Below, one piece after another: positions 19,262-27,404 of a stretch of 64,000 nt of DNA. The notes under the pieces were generated by a model. It saw only the letters and a program-made list of their open reading frames with translations, was not told the DNA's origin and did no database searches. The DNA comes from Delftia tsuruhatensis (GTDB lineage Bacteria > Pseudomonadota > Gammaproteobacteria > Burkholderiales > Burkholderiaceae_C), in NCBI RefSeq assembly GCF_903815225.1, contig NZ_LR813084.1, forward strand, positions 1,654,501 to 1,718,500, written 5' to 3'. The translations under genes and the position numbers were made by a program. Each line of letters opens with the position of its first letter. The first letter of the stretch is position 1.

Positions 19262-19324
19262 AAAAAAAGGAGCCGCGAAAGCGGCTCCAGGGACACCCCG
19301 GCCATAAAGGCCAGAGCCGGGGTG
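19262..19324 (-). terminator. Terminator and second hairpin downstream of the glycine-zipper lipoprotein gene
   Basis: Read on the minus strand, GGAGCCGC-TTTC-GCGGCTCC (19269-19288) is followed by a seven-base T-run (19262-19268), a strong intrinsic terminator. Just before it a second inverted repeat (19294-19302 with 19316-19324) forms another stem. Together they isolate the 19338-19595 gene from mutL. Confidence 0.85.
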
Positions 19325-19337
19325 CCGGGCGAATGCC

Positions 19338-19595
19338 TCAGTGGCGACGGCGGCCTGCGCGGTCGCTGTTGCTGCCCATTTCATTGCCGATCAGCGCGCC
19401 GGCCGCCGCACCGCCCACGGTGCCCAGCGTGGAGCCGAACAGCGCATTGCCCAGCACGCCGCCGGCCACGGCACCCACGCCCGTGCCCAGTTGGGCATTG
19501 TTGGGGCGGTGGGCGCAGCCTCCCAGGGCCAGGGCGCCGACCAGAACGGCGGCGAGGGTCAGGGACTTGCCGAAAGATGAGCGGAGCTTGTTCAT
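19338..19595 (-). CDS. Glycine-zipper small lipoprotein (twin 1)
   Basis: An 85-residue lipoprotein. The signal peptide ends in 'LVGALALGGC', followed by 'AHRPNNAQ' and a glycine-zipper segment 'GTGVGAVAGGVLGNALFGST' plus 'LGTVGGAAAGALIGNEMGS', typical of the 17-kDa surface antigen/SlyB-like 2TM family, and a basic tail. Glycine zippers of this type insert in or lie along the outer membrane; the precise function is unknown. ATG 19595 gives a proper lipoprotein signal. A near-identical protein is encoded at 20549-20773 on the other side of the dedA-like gene. Its own terminator follows, so it is probably monocistronic. Confidence 0.85.
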   Translation of the reverse strand: MNKLRSSFGKSLTLAAVLVGALALGGCAHRPNNAQLGTGVGAVAGGVLGNALFGSTLGTVGGAAAGALIGNEMGSNSDRAGRRRH

Positions 19596-19819
19596 GGATG
19601 CATTTCCTCTTGTGTTTGCGGGATGGGGGCAGGCCTTGCCTGCCCATTCCCGGACTTTGCCTGCAAAAACCTGACGTGCCTGTGAGTTTTTGGTATGGAT
19701 TGATGAAGAGGTGTAACAAATGACGTACCTGCCACGCGGTGGGGGCACTTGCTCCGTGCAGTCTGCAGCGCGCAGTACAGTACGGGCCGGTGCGGCGCCC
19801 GCCGCGGAGGACTCTTGCC

Positions 19820-20470
19820 TTGGAAATCATCCAGTTCCTGATCGACTTCATCCTGCACATAGACAAGCACCTGGAGGCCTTTGTCGTGGCCTACGGTCCC
19901 TGGGTCTATGCCCTGTTGTTTCTCATCGTGTTCGTGGAGACGGGCGTGGTGGTCATGCCGTTCCTGCCGGGCGATTCGCTGCTGTTCATCGTCGGCGCGC
20001 TGTGCGGCGCCGGCCTCATGGACTATTCCATCGCGTGCACCGTGCTGCTGGTGGCTGCCGTGCTGGGGGACCAGTGCAACTACACCATAGGCCGCTTCAT
20101 CGGACCCAAGGTTTTCCAATGGGAGGAATCACGCTGGTTCAACCGCCGTGCCTTCGACCAGGCCCATGCGTTCTACGAGCGCTACGGCGGCATCACCATC
20201 GTGCTGGCCCGCTTCATGCCTTTCATTCGCACCTTCGCACCCTTCGTGGCGGGGGTGGCGGCGATGAATCGCGGAAAGTTCACTGCATTCAACGTGGGAG
20301 GTGCCATCGTCTGGGTGTTCGGCATCAGCGCGGCCGGCTACTTCTTCGGCAATCTGCCCTGGGTGCGTGAGAACCTGGAGAAGATCATCTGGGGCCTGAT
20401 CCTGGTGCCGGGCCTGATCGCCATCTTCGGCGCATGGCGTGCGGGGCGTGCGCCAACGACCGCTGCCTGA
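19820..20470 (+). CDS. DedA-family membrane protein
   Basis: A 216-residue DedA/SNARE-associated-domain protein. It has several hydrophobic spans and the family motifs 'VFVETGVVVMPFLPGDSLLF' (about 39-58), 'LLVAAVLGDQCNYTIGR' and 'GGITIVLARFMPFIRTFAPF' with the conserved Arg in F-x-R-x(3)-P. DedA proteins act in the inner membrane; recent work links them to phospholipid and undecaprenyl-phosphate translocation and to envelope integrity. There is no ATG near the family start; TTG 19820 follows GGAGG (19806-19810) at 9 bases and gives the usual length. Genes for twin glycine-zipper lipoproteins lie on both sides on the opposite strand, and a terminator follows. Confidence 0.92.
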   Translation: MEIIQFLIDFILHIDKHLEAFVVAYGPWVYALLFLIVFVETGVVVMPFLPGDSLLFIVGALCGAGLMDYSIACTVLLVAAVLGDQCNYTIGRFIGPKVFQWEESRWFNRRAFDQAHAFYERYGGITIVLARFMPFIRTFAPFVAGVAAMNRGKFTAFNVGGAIVWVFGISAAGYFFGNLPWVRENLEKIIWGLILVPGLIAIFGAWRAGRAPTTAA

Positions 20471-20488
20471 GCGGCCCGTACCCGACAG

Positions 20489-20524
20489 AAAGCCCCTTGA
20501 GGCCTTGGGCCCGAGGGGCTTTTT
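20489..20524 (+). terminator. Rho-independent terminator of the DedA gene
   Basis: A 9-bp stem, AAAGCCCCT (20489-20497) with AGGGGCTTT (20514-20522), encloses a GC-rich loop that can pair further, and ends in a T-run (20520-20524). It lies 18 bp after the stop and separates the DedA gene from the convergent lipoprotein gene. Confidence 0.85.
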
Positions 20525-20548
20525 GCTTCGTGCCCCTAAGGGCTGCAC

Positions 20549-20773
20549 TCAGCGGCGGTCGTTGCGCTTGCCGACCTCGTTGCCGATCAGCGCGCCTGCT
20601 GCCGCGCCGCCGACCGTGCCCAGTGTGCTGCCGAACAGCGCATCACCCACCACGCCGCCGGCCACGGCACCTACGCCGGTCCCGATCTGGGCATTGCTGG
20701 GGTTGGTGGAGCAGCCGGCCGAGAACAAGGCGATGGCGGCGGCTGCGGCAATGGAGTAGAGGCGTGTCTTCAT
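20549..20773 (-). CDS. Glycine-zipper small lipoprotein (twin 2)
   Basis: A 74-residue lipoprotein with signal peptide and lipobox 'LFSAGC', then 'STNPSNAQIGTGVGAVAGG' and 'GSTLGTVGGAAAGALIGNE'. Its zipper core is almost identical to that of 19338-19595, with conservative changes only (L/I, L/V, N/D, M/V), while the signals and tails differ, which points to duplication. The ATG at 20773 is preferred because AGGAG lies 6 bases upstream; the ATG at 20779 would touch that site. The role is presumably outer-membrane structural or stress-related, but this is not shown. Confidence 0.83.
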   Translation of the reverse strand: MKTRLYSIAAAAAIALFSAGCSTNPSNAQIGTGVGAVAGGVVGDALFGSTLGTVGGAAAGALIGNEVGKRNDRR

Positions 20774-20957
20774 GTTCATCTCCTGTCGTGGCCTGCGTGG
20801 TTGCCTTCGATGGCGTCAGGTGCAAGCACTGTGTGGAACATGTTTGCATGCTCTCATTTCAGACCCGCGGCGGCGGTAGGAGAGCTGCCCGAGCTGGCGA
20901 CGGGCGAGTTGCAGGTGTCCGGTCTTCGCCGTCCGACAGGGCGGCCCTGACGCCGGC

Positions 20958-22433
20958 TCAGACGGAGCGGCTGCGCGCCAGTGGCGGGTTGTGCGCGAAG
21001 TAGTTGCGGATGCCGCGCATCAGCGCATCGGCCAGTTGCACCTGGTAGGCCGTGCTGCGCAGCCGGGCCTCTTCCTCGGGGTTGCTGATGAAGGCGGTCT
21101 CCACCAGCACGCTGGGAATGTCGGGAGCCTTGAGCACGGCAAAGCCGGCCTGTTCCACGCGTGGCTTGTGCAGCTTGGCCATGTTGCCGATCTCGCCGAG
21201 CAGGGCCCCGCCGAGCTTCAGGCTGTCCTTGATCTGGGCCGTGGTGCTCATGTCCAGCAGCATGCGCTGTACATGCTGGTCCTGAGAACCCATGTTCAGC
21301 CCGCCGACGAGGTCGGACTGGTTTTCCTTGTTGGCCAGCCAACGCGCGGCCGTGCTGGAAGCGCCCTTGTCACTGAGCGCGAACACGCTGGCACCCCGTG
21401 CTGCCGGCGTGGTGAAGGCATCGGCGTGGATGCTGATGAACAGGTCGGCCTGCACGCGCCTGGCCTTCTCGACACGCGTGGCCAGCGGCACGAAGAAGTC
21501 GGCGTCGCGCGTCATGAAGGCACGCATGGGGCTGCCGCCGATGCGCGTGTCGTTGATGCGTTCGCGCAGCAGATGGGCGATCTTGAGCACCACGTCCTTC
21601 TCACGCGTGCCGTTGGGGCCGGTGGCGCCGGGGTCTTCGCCGCCATGGCCCGGGTCCAGCGCCACGATGATGATGCGGTCGGTCTGGCGCGAGGTGGCGA
21701 TGTTGGGCGCGGCAACGGGCGCGGGGGCTGGAGCGGGTGCCGGCGTCGGCGTGGGGGCCGGCGGGCGGGGTGCAGGAGCGGGCGCCTGCGCGACCACGGC
21801 AGGCGGCGCGGGCATCTTGCCGCCCGGGCCGCTGCTGTGCTGGGCGATCAGGTCGCCCAGCGGATCGGCGGCAGGCGCGCTGGGGCCCGAGGGCCGTGGC
21901 GCAGGTGGGGGCGCGGATGCCACGGCGGTGTCGTCGCCGGAGGCGTCGCGCAGGCGCTCGCTGATCAGTGCCTCCAGCGGATCGACGGCTTTGGCCGGGT
22001 ACAGGTCGAACACCAGGCGGTGCCTGTAGGCAGCCACCGGCTGCAGCGTGAAGACCTGGGGCTTGGCCGGCTGCTTGAGGTCGATGACCAGGCGCACCAC
22101 GCTGGGCGAGTTCTGGCCCACGCGGATGGAGGCGATGTTGGGATCGTCGGGCCGCACCTTGGCGACCAGTTCGCGCAGCGCGGGATTGAGGTCGATCCCC
22201 TCGATGTCCACGGCCAGGCGCGGAGGCTGGTCCACGAAGAACTGCTTGGCGGCCAGCGGCCGGTCGGACTCTATGGTCACGCGCGAGTAATCGGGCGCGG
22301 GCCAGACGCGCACGGCCACGATGGTGGCGCCATGTGCGATGTGCTGGCGGCCCAGCAGCAGCACGACGGAGCCGGCCTGCAGGAGGCTGCGGCGCGAAAG
22401 ACCGTAGGGATAGGAGGATTGGGCGTCGCTCAT
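20958..22433 (-). CDS. amiC: N-acetylmuramoyl-L-alanine amidase, AmiC type
   Basis: A 491-residue periplasmic amidase that cleaves septal peptidoglycan between MurNAc and L-Ala during daughter-cell separation. It has a Tat-type signal ('SRRSLLQAG', 13-21), an AMIN domain (about 36-145) for septal targeting, a Pro/Ala-rich linker (about 173-245) with many APAP repeats, and an Amidase_3 domain. The zinc and catalytic residues are visible: H263 in 'DPGHGGEDPGA', E278, H336 in 'ISIHADAF' and E445 in 'VLVETAFISNPEEE'. Such enzymes need an EnvC/NlpD activator, which is not in the window. The ATG overlaps the stop of tsaE by four bases (ATGA), so translation is coupled. Confidence 0.94.
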   Translation of the reverse strand: MSDAQSSYPYGLSRRSLLQAGSVVLLLGRQHIAHGATIVAVRVWPAPDYSRVTIESDRPLAAKQFFVDQPPRLAVDIEGIDLNPALRELVAKVRPDDPNIASIRVGQNSPSVVRLVIDLKQPAKPQVFTLQPVAAYRHRLVFDLYPAKAVDPLEALISERLRDASGDDTAVASAPPPAPRPSGPSAPAADPLGDLIAQHSSGPGGKMPAPPAVVAQAPAPAPRPPAPTPTPAPAPAPAPVAAPNIATSRQTDRIIIVALDPGHGGEDPGATGPNGTREKDVVLKIAHLLRERINDTRIGGSPMRAFMTRDADFFVPLATRVEKARRVQADLFISIHADAFTTPAARGASVFALSDKGASSTAARWLANKENQSDLVGGLNMGSQDQHVQRMLLDMSTTAQIKDSLKLGGALLGEIGNMAKLHKPRVEQAGFAVLKAPDIPSVLVETAFISNPEEEARLRSTAYQVQLADALMRGIRNYFAHNPPLARSRSV

Positions 22434-22957
22434 GCCTGGAGTGCTTCGATCACGGCGCGTCCGACGGGTGTGCCGGCCAGCAGGGTGACCTGGCGCTGCG
22501 TCTCGTCGATTGCTTCGATATGGATAGCTATATCGGCTGCAGGCGTGAGCGCTGCAGCCTTTTCGGGCCATTCTGCCAGCTTGAGGCCGGGGCTGGCGAA
22601 AATATCACGGAATCCTGCATCCTCCCACTCGCGCGGGTCGTCGAAGCGGTAGAAGTCGAAATGCCAGATGGACAGGTCCGGGGCCTCGTGGGGTTCCACC
22701 ACGGCGTAGGTGGGGCTCTTGATGCGGCCCTGCACGCCCAGGGCGCGCAGCCAGTGGCGCACCAGGGTGGTCTTGCCCGCGCCCAGGTCGCCGTGCAGCG
22801 TCACATAGGCGTTGCGCAGGCCAGGCTGCGCGGCCAGTTGCTGCGCGAACCGCTGCGTATCTTCCTCGCCATGCCATGTCCAGCGGTGTCCGGCGAAGCC
22901 CGGCTCCCGAGGCTGTCCGTTTCCTACAATCGAGGGAGTATGTTGTGCAGCAGTCAA
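22430..22957 (-). CDS. tsaE: tRNA threonylcarbamoyladenosine biosynthesis ATPase TsaE
   Basis: A 175-residue TsaE, the ATPase that works with TsaB and TsaD to make t6A on tRNAs reading ANN codons. The Walker A motif is 'GDLGAGKTT', followed by the TsaE signatures 'IKSPTYAVVEPHE' and 'IWHFDFYRFDDPREWEDAG' and 'LKLAEWPEKA'. No ATG or GTG occurs in frame before the P-loop region except a Val inside the preceding strand. TTG 22957 is chosen because AAAGGA precedes it at about 5 bases and it gives the normal length. This start lies inside the 5' end of divergent queG. The gene ends in the start of amiC. Confidence 0.9.
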   Translation of the reverse strand: MTAAQHTPSIVGNGQPREPGFAGHRWTWHGEEDTQRFAQQLAAQPGLRNAYVTLHGDLGAGKTTLVRHWLRALGVQGRIKSPTYAVVEPHEAPDLSIWHFDFYRFDDPREWEDAGFRDIFASPGLKLAEWPEKAAALTPAADIAIHIEAIDETQRQVTLLAGTPVGRAVIEALQA

Positions 22958-24013
22958 TTGGTTCCTTTGATGCAAGGCTGGGCCCGCGAGCTGGGATTTT
23001 CCCAAATTGGCGTGGCTGGAGTGGATTTGTCGTCCGCCGAGCCGGGTTTGATGCAGTGGCTTGCCCAAGGGTTCCATGGCGGGATGGACTATATGCAGGC
23101 CCATGGCCTCAAGCGGGCGCGGCCCGTGGAACTGGTTCCGGGCACGGTCAGCGTGATCACGGCGCGCATGGACTATCTGCCAGCCGGCACGCCGCCCGAC
23201 TGGCAGGCGGTGGAGTGGCGGCGCCTGCAGCGGCCGCAGGAAGCCATCGTCTCCGTCTATGCCCGGGGCCGGGACTACCACAAGGTACTGCGCAACCGGC
23301 TCCAGAAGCTGGCCGAGCGCATCGCCCTGGAAATCGGGCCCTTCGGCCATCGCGCCTTCACCGACTCCGCTCCCGTGCTGGAGGCCGAGCTGGCCAGCCG
23401 CAGCGGGCAGGGATGGCGCGGCAAGCACACCCTGGTGCTCAGCCGCGAGGCGGGCTCCATGTTCTTCCTGGGTGAGATCTATGTGGACCTGGCGCTGGAG
23501 CCCACCGAGCCGGTCACGGCGCACTGCGGCAGCTGCTCGGCCTGCATGACATCCTGTCCGACGGGGGCCATCGTCGCACCCCACCGTGTCGATGCCAGGC
23601 GCTGCATCTCCTACCTGACCATCGAGCATGCGGGCTCCATCCCCGAGGAGTTCAGGCCGCTGATGGCCAATCGCATCTATGGCTGCGACGACTGCCAGCT
23701 GGCCTGTCCCTGGAACAAGTTCGCCCAGCCCAGCCGTCTGCCCGACTTCGATGCACGCGAGGTGCTGACGGGTGCGCAGCTCGTGCATTTCTTCGCCTGG
23801 GACGAGCCCACCTTCCTGCGCCTGACCGAAGGCAGCCCCATCCGCCGCATCGGCCATGCGCGCTGGCTGCGCAACGTGGCCGTGGCGCTGGGCAACGCCT
23901 GGCGCGAAAGCGGTGACGCCGCGCTGCGGCAGGCACTGGTCAGCCGGGCGGGGCATCCCGATGCCATCGTGCGCGAGCATGTGGGATGGGCGCTGGCGCA
24001 AAGATCGGACTGA
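22940..24013 (+). CDS. queG: Epoxyqueuosine reductase QueG
   Basis: A 357-residue cobalamin-dependent iron-sulfur enzyme catalysing the last step of queuosine synthesis in tRNA, epoxyqueuosine to queuosine. Two [4Fe-4S] motifs are clear: 'CGSCSACMTSCPTGAI' (about 196-211) and 'CDDCQLACPWNK' (about 251-262). The N-terminal DUF1730 part contains 'YHKVLRNRLQKLAERI' and 'FTDSAPVLEAELA' with the proposed catalytic aspartate. ATG 22940 follows GAGG at 4 bases, a slightly short spacing; ATG 22970 would also keep the conserved region. With the first start, the gene overlaps the start of divergent tsaE by 18 bp. Both neighbours modify tRNA. Confidence 0.95.
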   Translation: MLCSSQLVPLMQGWARELGFSQIGVAGVDLSSAEPGLMQWLAQGFHGGMDYMQAHGLKRARPVELVPGTVSVITARMDYLPAGTPPDWQAVEWRRLQRPQEAIVSVYARGRDYHKVLRNRLQKLAERIALEIGPFGHRAFTDSAPVLEAELASRSGQGWRGKHTLVLSREAGSMFFLGEIYVDLALEPTEPVTAHCGSCSACMTSCPTGAIVAPHRVDARRCISYLTIEHAGSIPEEFRPLMANRIYGCDDCQLACPWNKFAQPSRLPDFDAREVLTGAQLVHFFAWDEPTFLRLTEGSPIRRIGHARWLRNVAVALGNAWRESGDAALRQALVSRAGHPDAIVREHVGWALAQRSD

Positions 24014-24128
24014 GTCCATGCATGCGGCTGGCCTGTGTGTGGAACAATCGTCGCGTCTCCCAGGATGCAGCCCGGCGGGCTGCCGCGGCCACCGACCGCG
24101 GGGACGCACGGCCCGTGTGTGACTCAAC

Positions 24129-27100
24129 ATGATGCTTGATATGCGCGCAAAAATGCCCCGCAGCCTGTCCCGCTTCCTGTCGGCCGAGTCGCTGAGCCAG
24201 ACCGCCGTGGCCGTCTGGGCGGGCCTGTGCTGCGTGCTGCTGGCGACGGTGGCCTACTGGACCGTGCTGGTCGACAGCCATCGCACGCAGCGCAGTTTCA
24301 CCGAGGCACAGACCTGGCTGCGCGTGGGCCAGATGTCGCATGCGATCTCGGTGCAGGTGCAGACCCTGCTGTCGGGGCTGGACTACACCATGCGCGGCCT
24401 GGAGTCGGACTATGCCGACGGCGATGGCGTGGGCTTCAGGCGCGCGGTGCAAAGCACGTTCGATGCCTATCCGGCCGGAACCTTCCTGCAGATTGCCGTG
24501 GCCGACGAGAACGGGGATATCGTCTACTCCAACCTCCAGCAGCCTTCGGAGACCCAGGCCGCCAAGGTTTCCATACGCGACCGCGAACATTTCAAGGTCC
24601 ATGCCGACCGGGAGACCATGGGCATGTTCATCGGCCGTCCCGTGCAGGGGCGTGTCTCCCACAAGTGGACCATACAACTGAGCCGGGCGCTGTACCGCCA
24701 GGGCCGGTTCTCGGGGGTGCTGGTGCTCTCCCTGTCGCCCGAGTACATCTCGCGCTATTTCCAGTCGATCTTCGATGGTGCCAACGACGTGATCCTGCTG
24801 CTGCGCACCGACGGTGCCTACCTGTCGCGCTCACAGGGCCAGGAGACCGTGATGGGGCGCTCCGTGTCGGACGTGCGGGTGTCGCTGTTCGCTCCAGCCC
24901 TGGAGCGCGGTACCTACGAGGCCGAATCCGCCGTGGATGGCGTGGAGCGCATGTATGCCTGGAGCCGGGTGGATGGCTATCCGCTGATCGTCAGCGCCGG
25001 GCTGGACAAGAAGGCGATCTTCGAGCCGCTGGAGGCATCCCTGCAGCGAGGCCTGCTGCGCAATGGCATCGGCACGGCGGTGCTGCTGCTGGCCGTGCTG
25101 TTGACTCTGTGGCTGGCGCGCCAGCGCCAGCTCAGCGAACGGCTGCGGCTGCAGGGCGAAAGGCGCTTTGCACGGTTGGTGCAGGAGGTGCCGGGCGGGC
25201 TGTTCCAGTTCTGCATCGGCCCCGATGGCCAGTTCCAGTTCCCGTTCACCAGCCCCGGTTTTTTCGAGCTGCATGGTGCCAGGGCCGGCGCGGACCTGTC
25301 CATGGATGGCGAGCTGCTGCAGCGCGTGCATCCCCAGGACCTGCCGGCGCTGACGGCTTCGGTGCAGGCCAGCGTGGGCGACCGGGAGGTCTGGGAGCAC
25401 AAGTACCGGGTCTTCGGGCCGGATGGCGGCGTGCGCTGGCTCCATGGCCATGCCCGGCCACAGCAGGAGGAGGACGGTTCGCTGCTGTGGCATGGCTATG
25501 TGCATGACGTCACCCGGGACCAGGCCATGCAGGAGTCGATCCGCAGCAGCGAGGAGCGCCTGCGCCTGACCGTGGGCGCCGTGCGCGACGGCCTGTGGCA
25601 GTGGGACTGCGAAAGCGGTCATGTGCAGTGGGATGCACGCTGCTACCAGATGCTGGGCTTCGATGCCGCGCAGTTTCCCATGAGCTATGACGCCTTTTGC
25701 GCCATGGTGCACCCCTCGGACAGGGCCCGTGTGCTGGAGCGGCTGCAGCGGCATCTGGATGACGGCGCCGATTTCCGGGTGGAGATGCGGCTGCGGGCGG
25801 CTGCGGACAGCTGGCTGTGGGTGGAGTCGCGCGGTGAGGTCACCCAGCGCGATGCCGAAGGAAGGCCCGTGCGCATGCTGGGCACGCACACCGACATCCA
25901 GCAGCGGGTGGAGCAGTCCCGCCTGATCAAGGCCTTGCTGGACCGGGGCAGCGCACTCATCGTGATGGCCGGCCCCCAGCGCGAGATACTCTACGCCAAC
26001 GAGCGCGCGGTGCAGACCTTCCAGATCGATACCTCACGGCTGCCGGCGGGCGTGTCGTTCCGGGCCCTGCATGTCAGCGACGAGAGCTTCGAACGCTTCG
26101 GCCAGCTCTACGGTCAGCTCAACGCGCGGGGCACGGTACGCACCGAGTGGATCCTGCGCATGCCCTCCGGAGCGGGCCACTGGTTCGACATGCAGGGCTC
26201 CCTGCTGGACCCCGACGAGGATGATGGCCGCGTCATCTGGACCATGATCGACACCGATGCGCGCCGGCGCGCCGAAACCGCGCTGGCCGAGACCCAGCAC
26301 CGGCTGGAAGCCATCATCGACCGCTTTCCCGCAGGCATTCTCGTGACCGACGTGCAAGGCCGCAAGGTGGTGGCTGCCAACCGCATGCTGGCGGCCGCGC
26401 TGCGGCTGGACAGGCAGCCATCGGACCTGGTGGGGCTGGACATGTCCGAACTGAGCCGGCTGCTGCCTGCTTCCGTGGCCGCCGTGCTCGGCGCGGGGCC
26501 GGTGGACCGCCGTTCGCTGCATGCACTGCCCGATGGCCACTACGTGGAGATCGAGGGCATGCAACTGCGCGATGCGGATCACTCCATCGGTTATTGCTGG
26601 GTCTTCCATGACACGACCGAGCGGCAGCAGCGCGAGTCCCAGCTCGAGACCCTGGCGCTGACCGATGCGCTGACCGGTATTCCGAACCGCCGGGCCTTCA
26701 TCGAGCGCCTGGAGATGGAGCTGGTCCACCTGCGCAGCGGCATGGTGGAGCATTCCACGCTGATCATGCTGGACATAGACCACTTCAAGCAGGTGAACGA
26801 CGGATACGGCCATGCGGTCGGCGACATCGTGCTCAAGGAATTGCTGGTCTCGGTCGTGCAGGAGATGCGCAAGGAAGACATGGTGGGCCGGCTGGGTGGC
26901 GAGGAGTTTGCCGTCCTGCTGTCGGACACCGATGCCGAAGTGGGACTGCGGCGTGCGGAAGCACTGCGCCAGGCCATCGCATCGCGTACCGTCGACGCGG
27001 GCAAGGCCGGGGAGCTGCGCATCACCATCAGCCTGGGTGTGTATGCGCTGCAATGCAGCGACCTGTCGGCCCAGGCCTGCCTGGAAAGGGCCGATGCCGC

Positions 27101-27179
27101 GCTGTACTTCTCCAAGCGCCATGGCCGCAACCAGTCCACGTTGTGGAGCGAGCGGTTGCCTGCCATTGCCAGGGTCTAG
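24129..27179 (+). CDS. Membrane diguanylate cyclase with dCACHE, PAS and GGDEF domains
   Basis: A 1016-residue c-di-GMP synthase. The N-terminus has TM1 (about 25-48), a large extracytoplasmic sensor of the dCACHE type (about 50-310) with 'DREHFKVHADRETMGMFIGR', and TM2 (about 312-332). Three to four PAS-like segments follow (for example ending 'LWHGYVHDVTRDQ', 'RMLGTHTDIQQR' and 'YCWVFHDTTERQ'), then GGDEF. The catalytic loop is G-G-E-E-F at 923-927, and RKED at 914-917 is an inhibitory I-site at the usual five-residue spacing, so feedback by c-di-GMP is expected. Several ATGs cluster at the start (24129, 24132, 24141). It has no EAL domain. Its ligand is unknown. It stands alone between queG and an AraC gene. 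Confidence 0.93.
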   Translation: MMLDMRAKMPRSLSRFLSAESLSQTAVAVWAGLCCVLLATVAYWTVLVDSHRTQRSFTEAQTWLRVGQMSHAISVQVQTLLSGLDYTMRGLESDYADGDGVGFRRAVQSTFDAYPAGTFLQIAVADENGDIVYSNLQQPSETQAAKVSIRDREHFKVHADRETMGMFIGRPVQGRVSHKWTIQLSRALYRQGRFSGVLVLSLSPEYISRYFQSIFDGANDVILLLRTDGAYLSRSQGQETVMGRSVSDVRVSLFAPALERGTYEAESAVDGVERMYAWSRVDGYPLIVSAGLDKKAIFEPLEASLQRGLLRNGIGTAVLLLAVLLTLWLARQRQLSERLRLQGERRFARLVQEVPGGLFQFCIGPDGQFQFPFTSPGFFELHGARAGADLSMDGELLQRVHPQDLPALTASVQASVGDREVWEHKYRVFGPDGGVRWLHGHARPQQEEDGSLLWHGYVHDVTRDQAMQESIRSSEERLRLTVGAVRDGLWQWDCESGHVQWDARCYQMLGFDAAQFPMSYDAFCAMVHPSDRARVLERLQRHLDDGADFRVEMRLRAAADSWLWVESRGEVTQRDAEGRPVRMLGTHTDIQQRVEQSRLIKALLDRGSALIVMAGPQREILYANERAVQTFQIDTSRLPAGVSFRALHVSDESFERFGQLYGQLNARGTVRTEWILRMPSGAGHWFDMQGSLLDPDEDDGRVIWTMIDTDARRRAETALAETQHRLEAIIDRFPAGILVTDVQGRKVVAANRMLAAALRLDRQPSDLVGLDMSELSRLLPASVAAVLGAGPVDRRSLHALPDGHYVEIEGMQLRDADHSIGYCWVFHDTTERQQRESQLETLALTDALTGIPNRRAFIERLEMELVHLRSGMVEHSTLIMLDIDHFKQVNDGYGHAVGDIVLKELLVSVVQEMRKEDMVGRLGGEEFAVLLSDTDAEVGLRRAEALRQAIASRTVDAGKAGELRITISLGVYALQCSDLSAQACLERADAALYFSKRHGRNQSTLWSERLPAIARV

Positions 27180-27404
27180 CGCGTACCGCGCTCCAGGACC
27201 TGGACTAGGACTGGTCCTATGCCTCGCTGAATTATCAGAATCTTCTCATGTCCGAATAGGACTGCAATCCCGAGAATCCGGGGATCAAGCTGCCATCCGG
27301 CATCCCGTCCCTGCCTTGCCTGGCGAACCCAGGGCGGCGGCGAGCGGTGCATCCGGCAGTCCGTACAGGCAAATGCCGCGCGCTGCGCGCCGGGCGAGGA
27401 GTGT

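Noticed and set aside
20774..20957. Short ORFs in the 184 bp downstream of amiC
   Set aside because: They extend only as shadow frames and show no conservation or start site.
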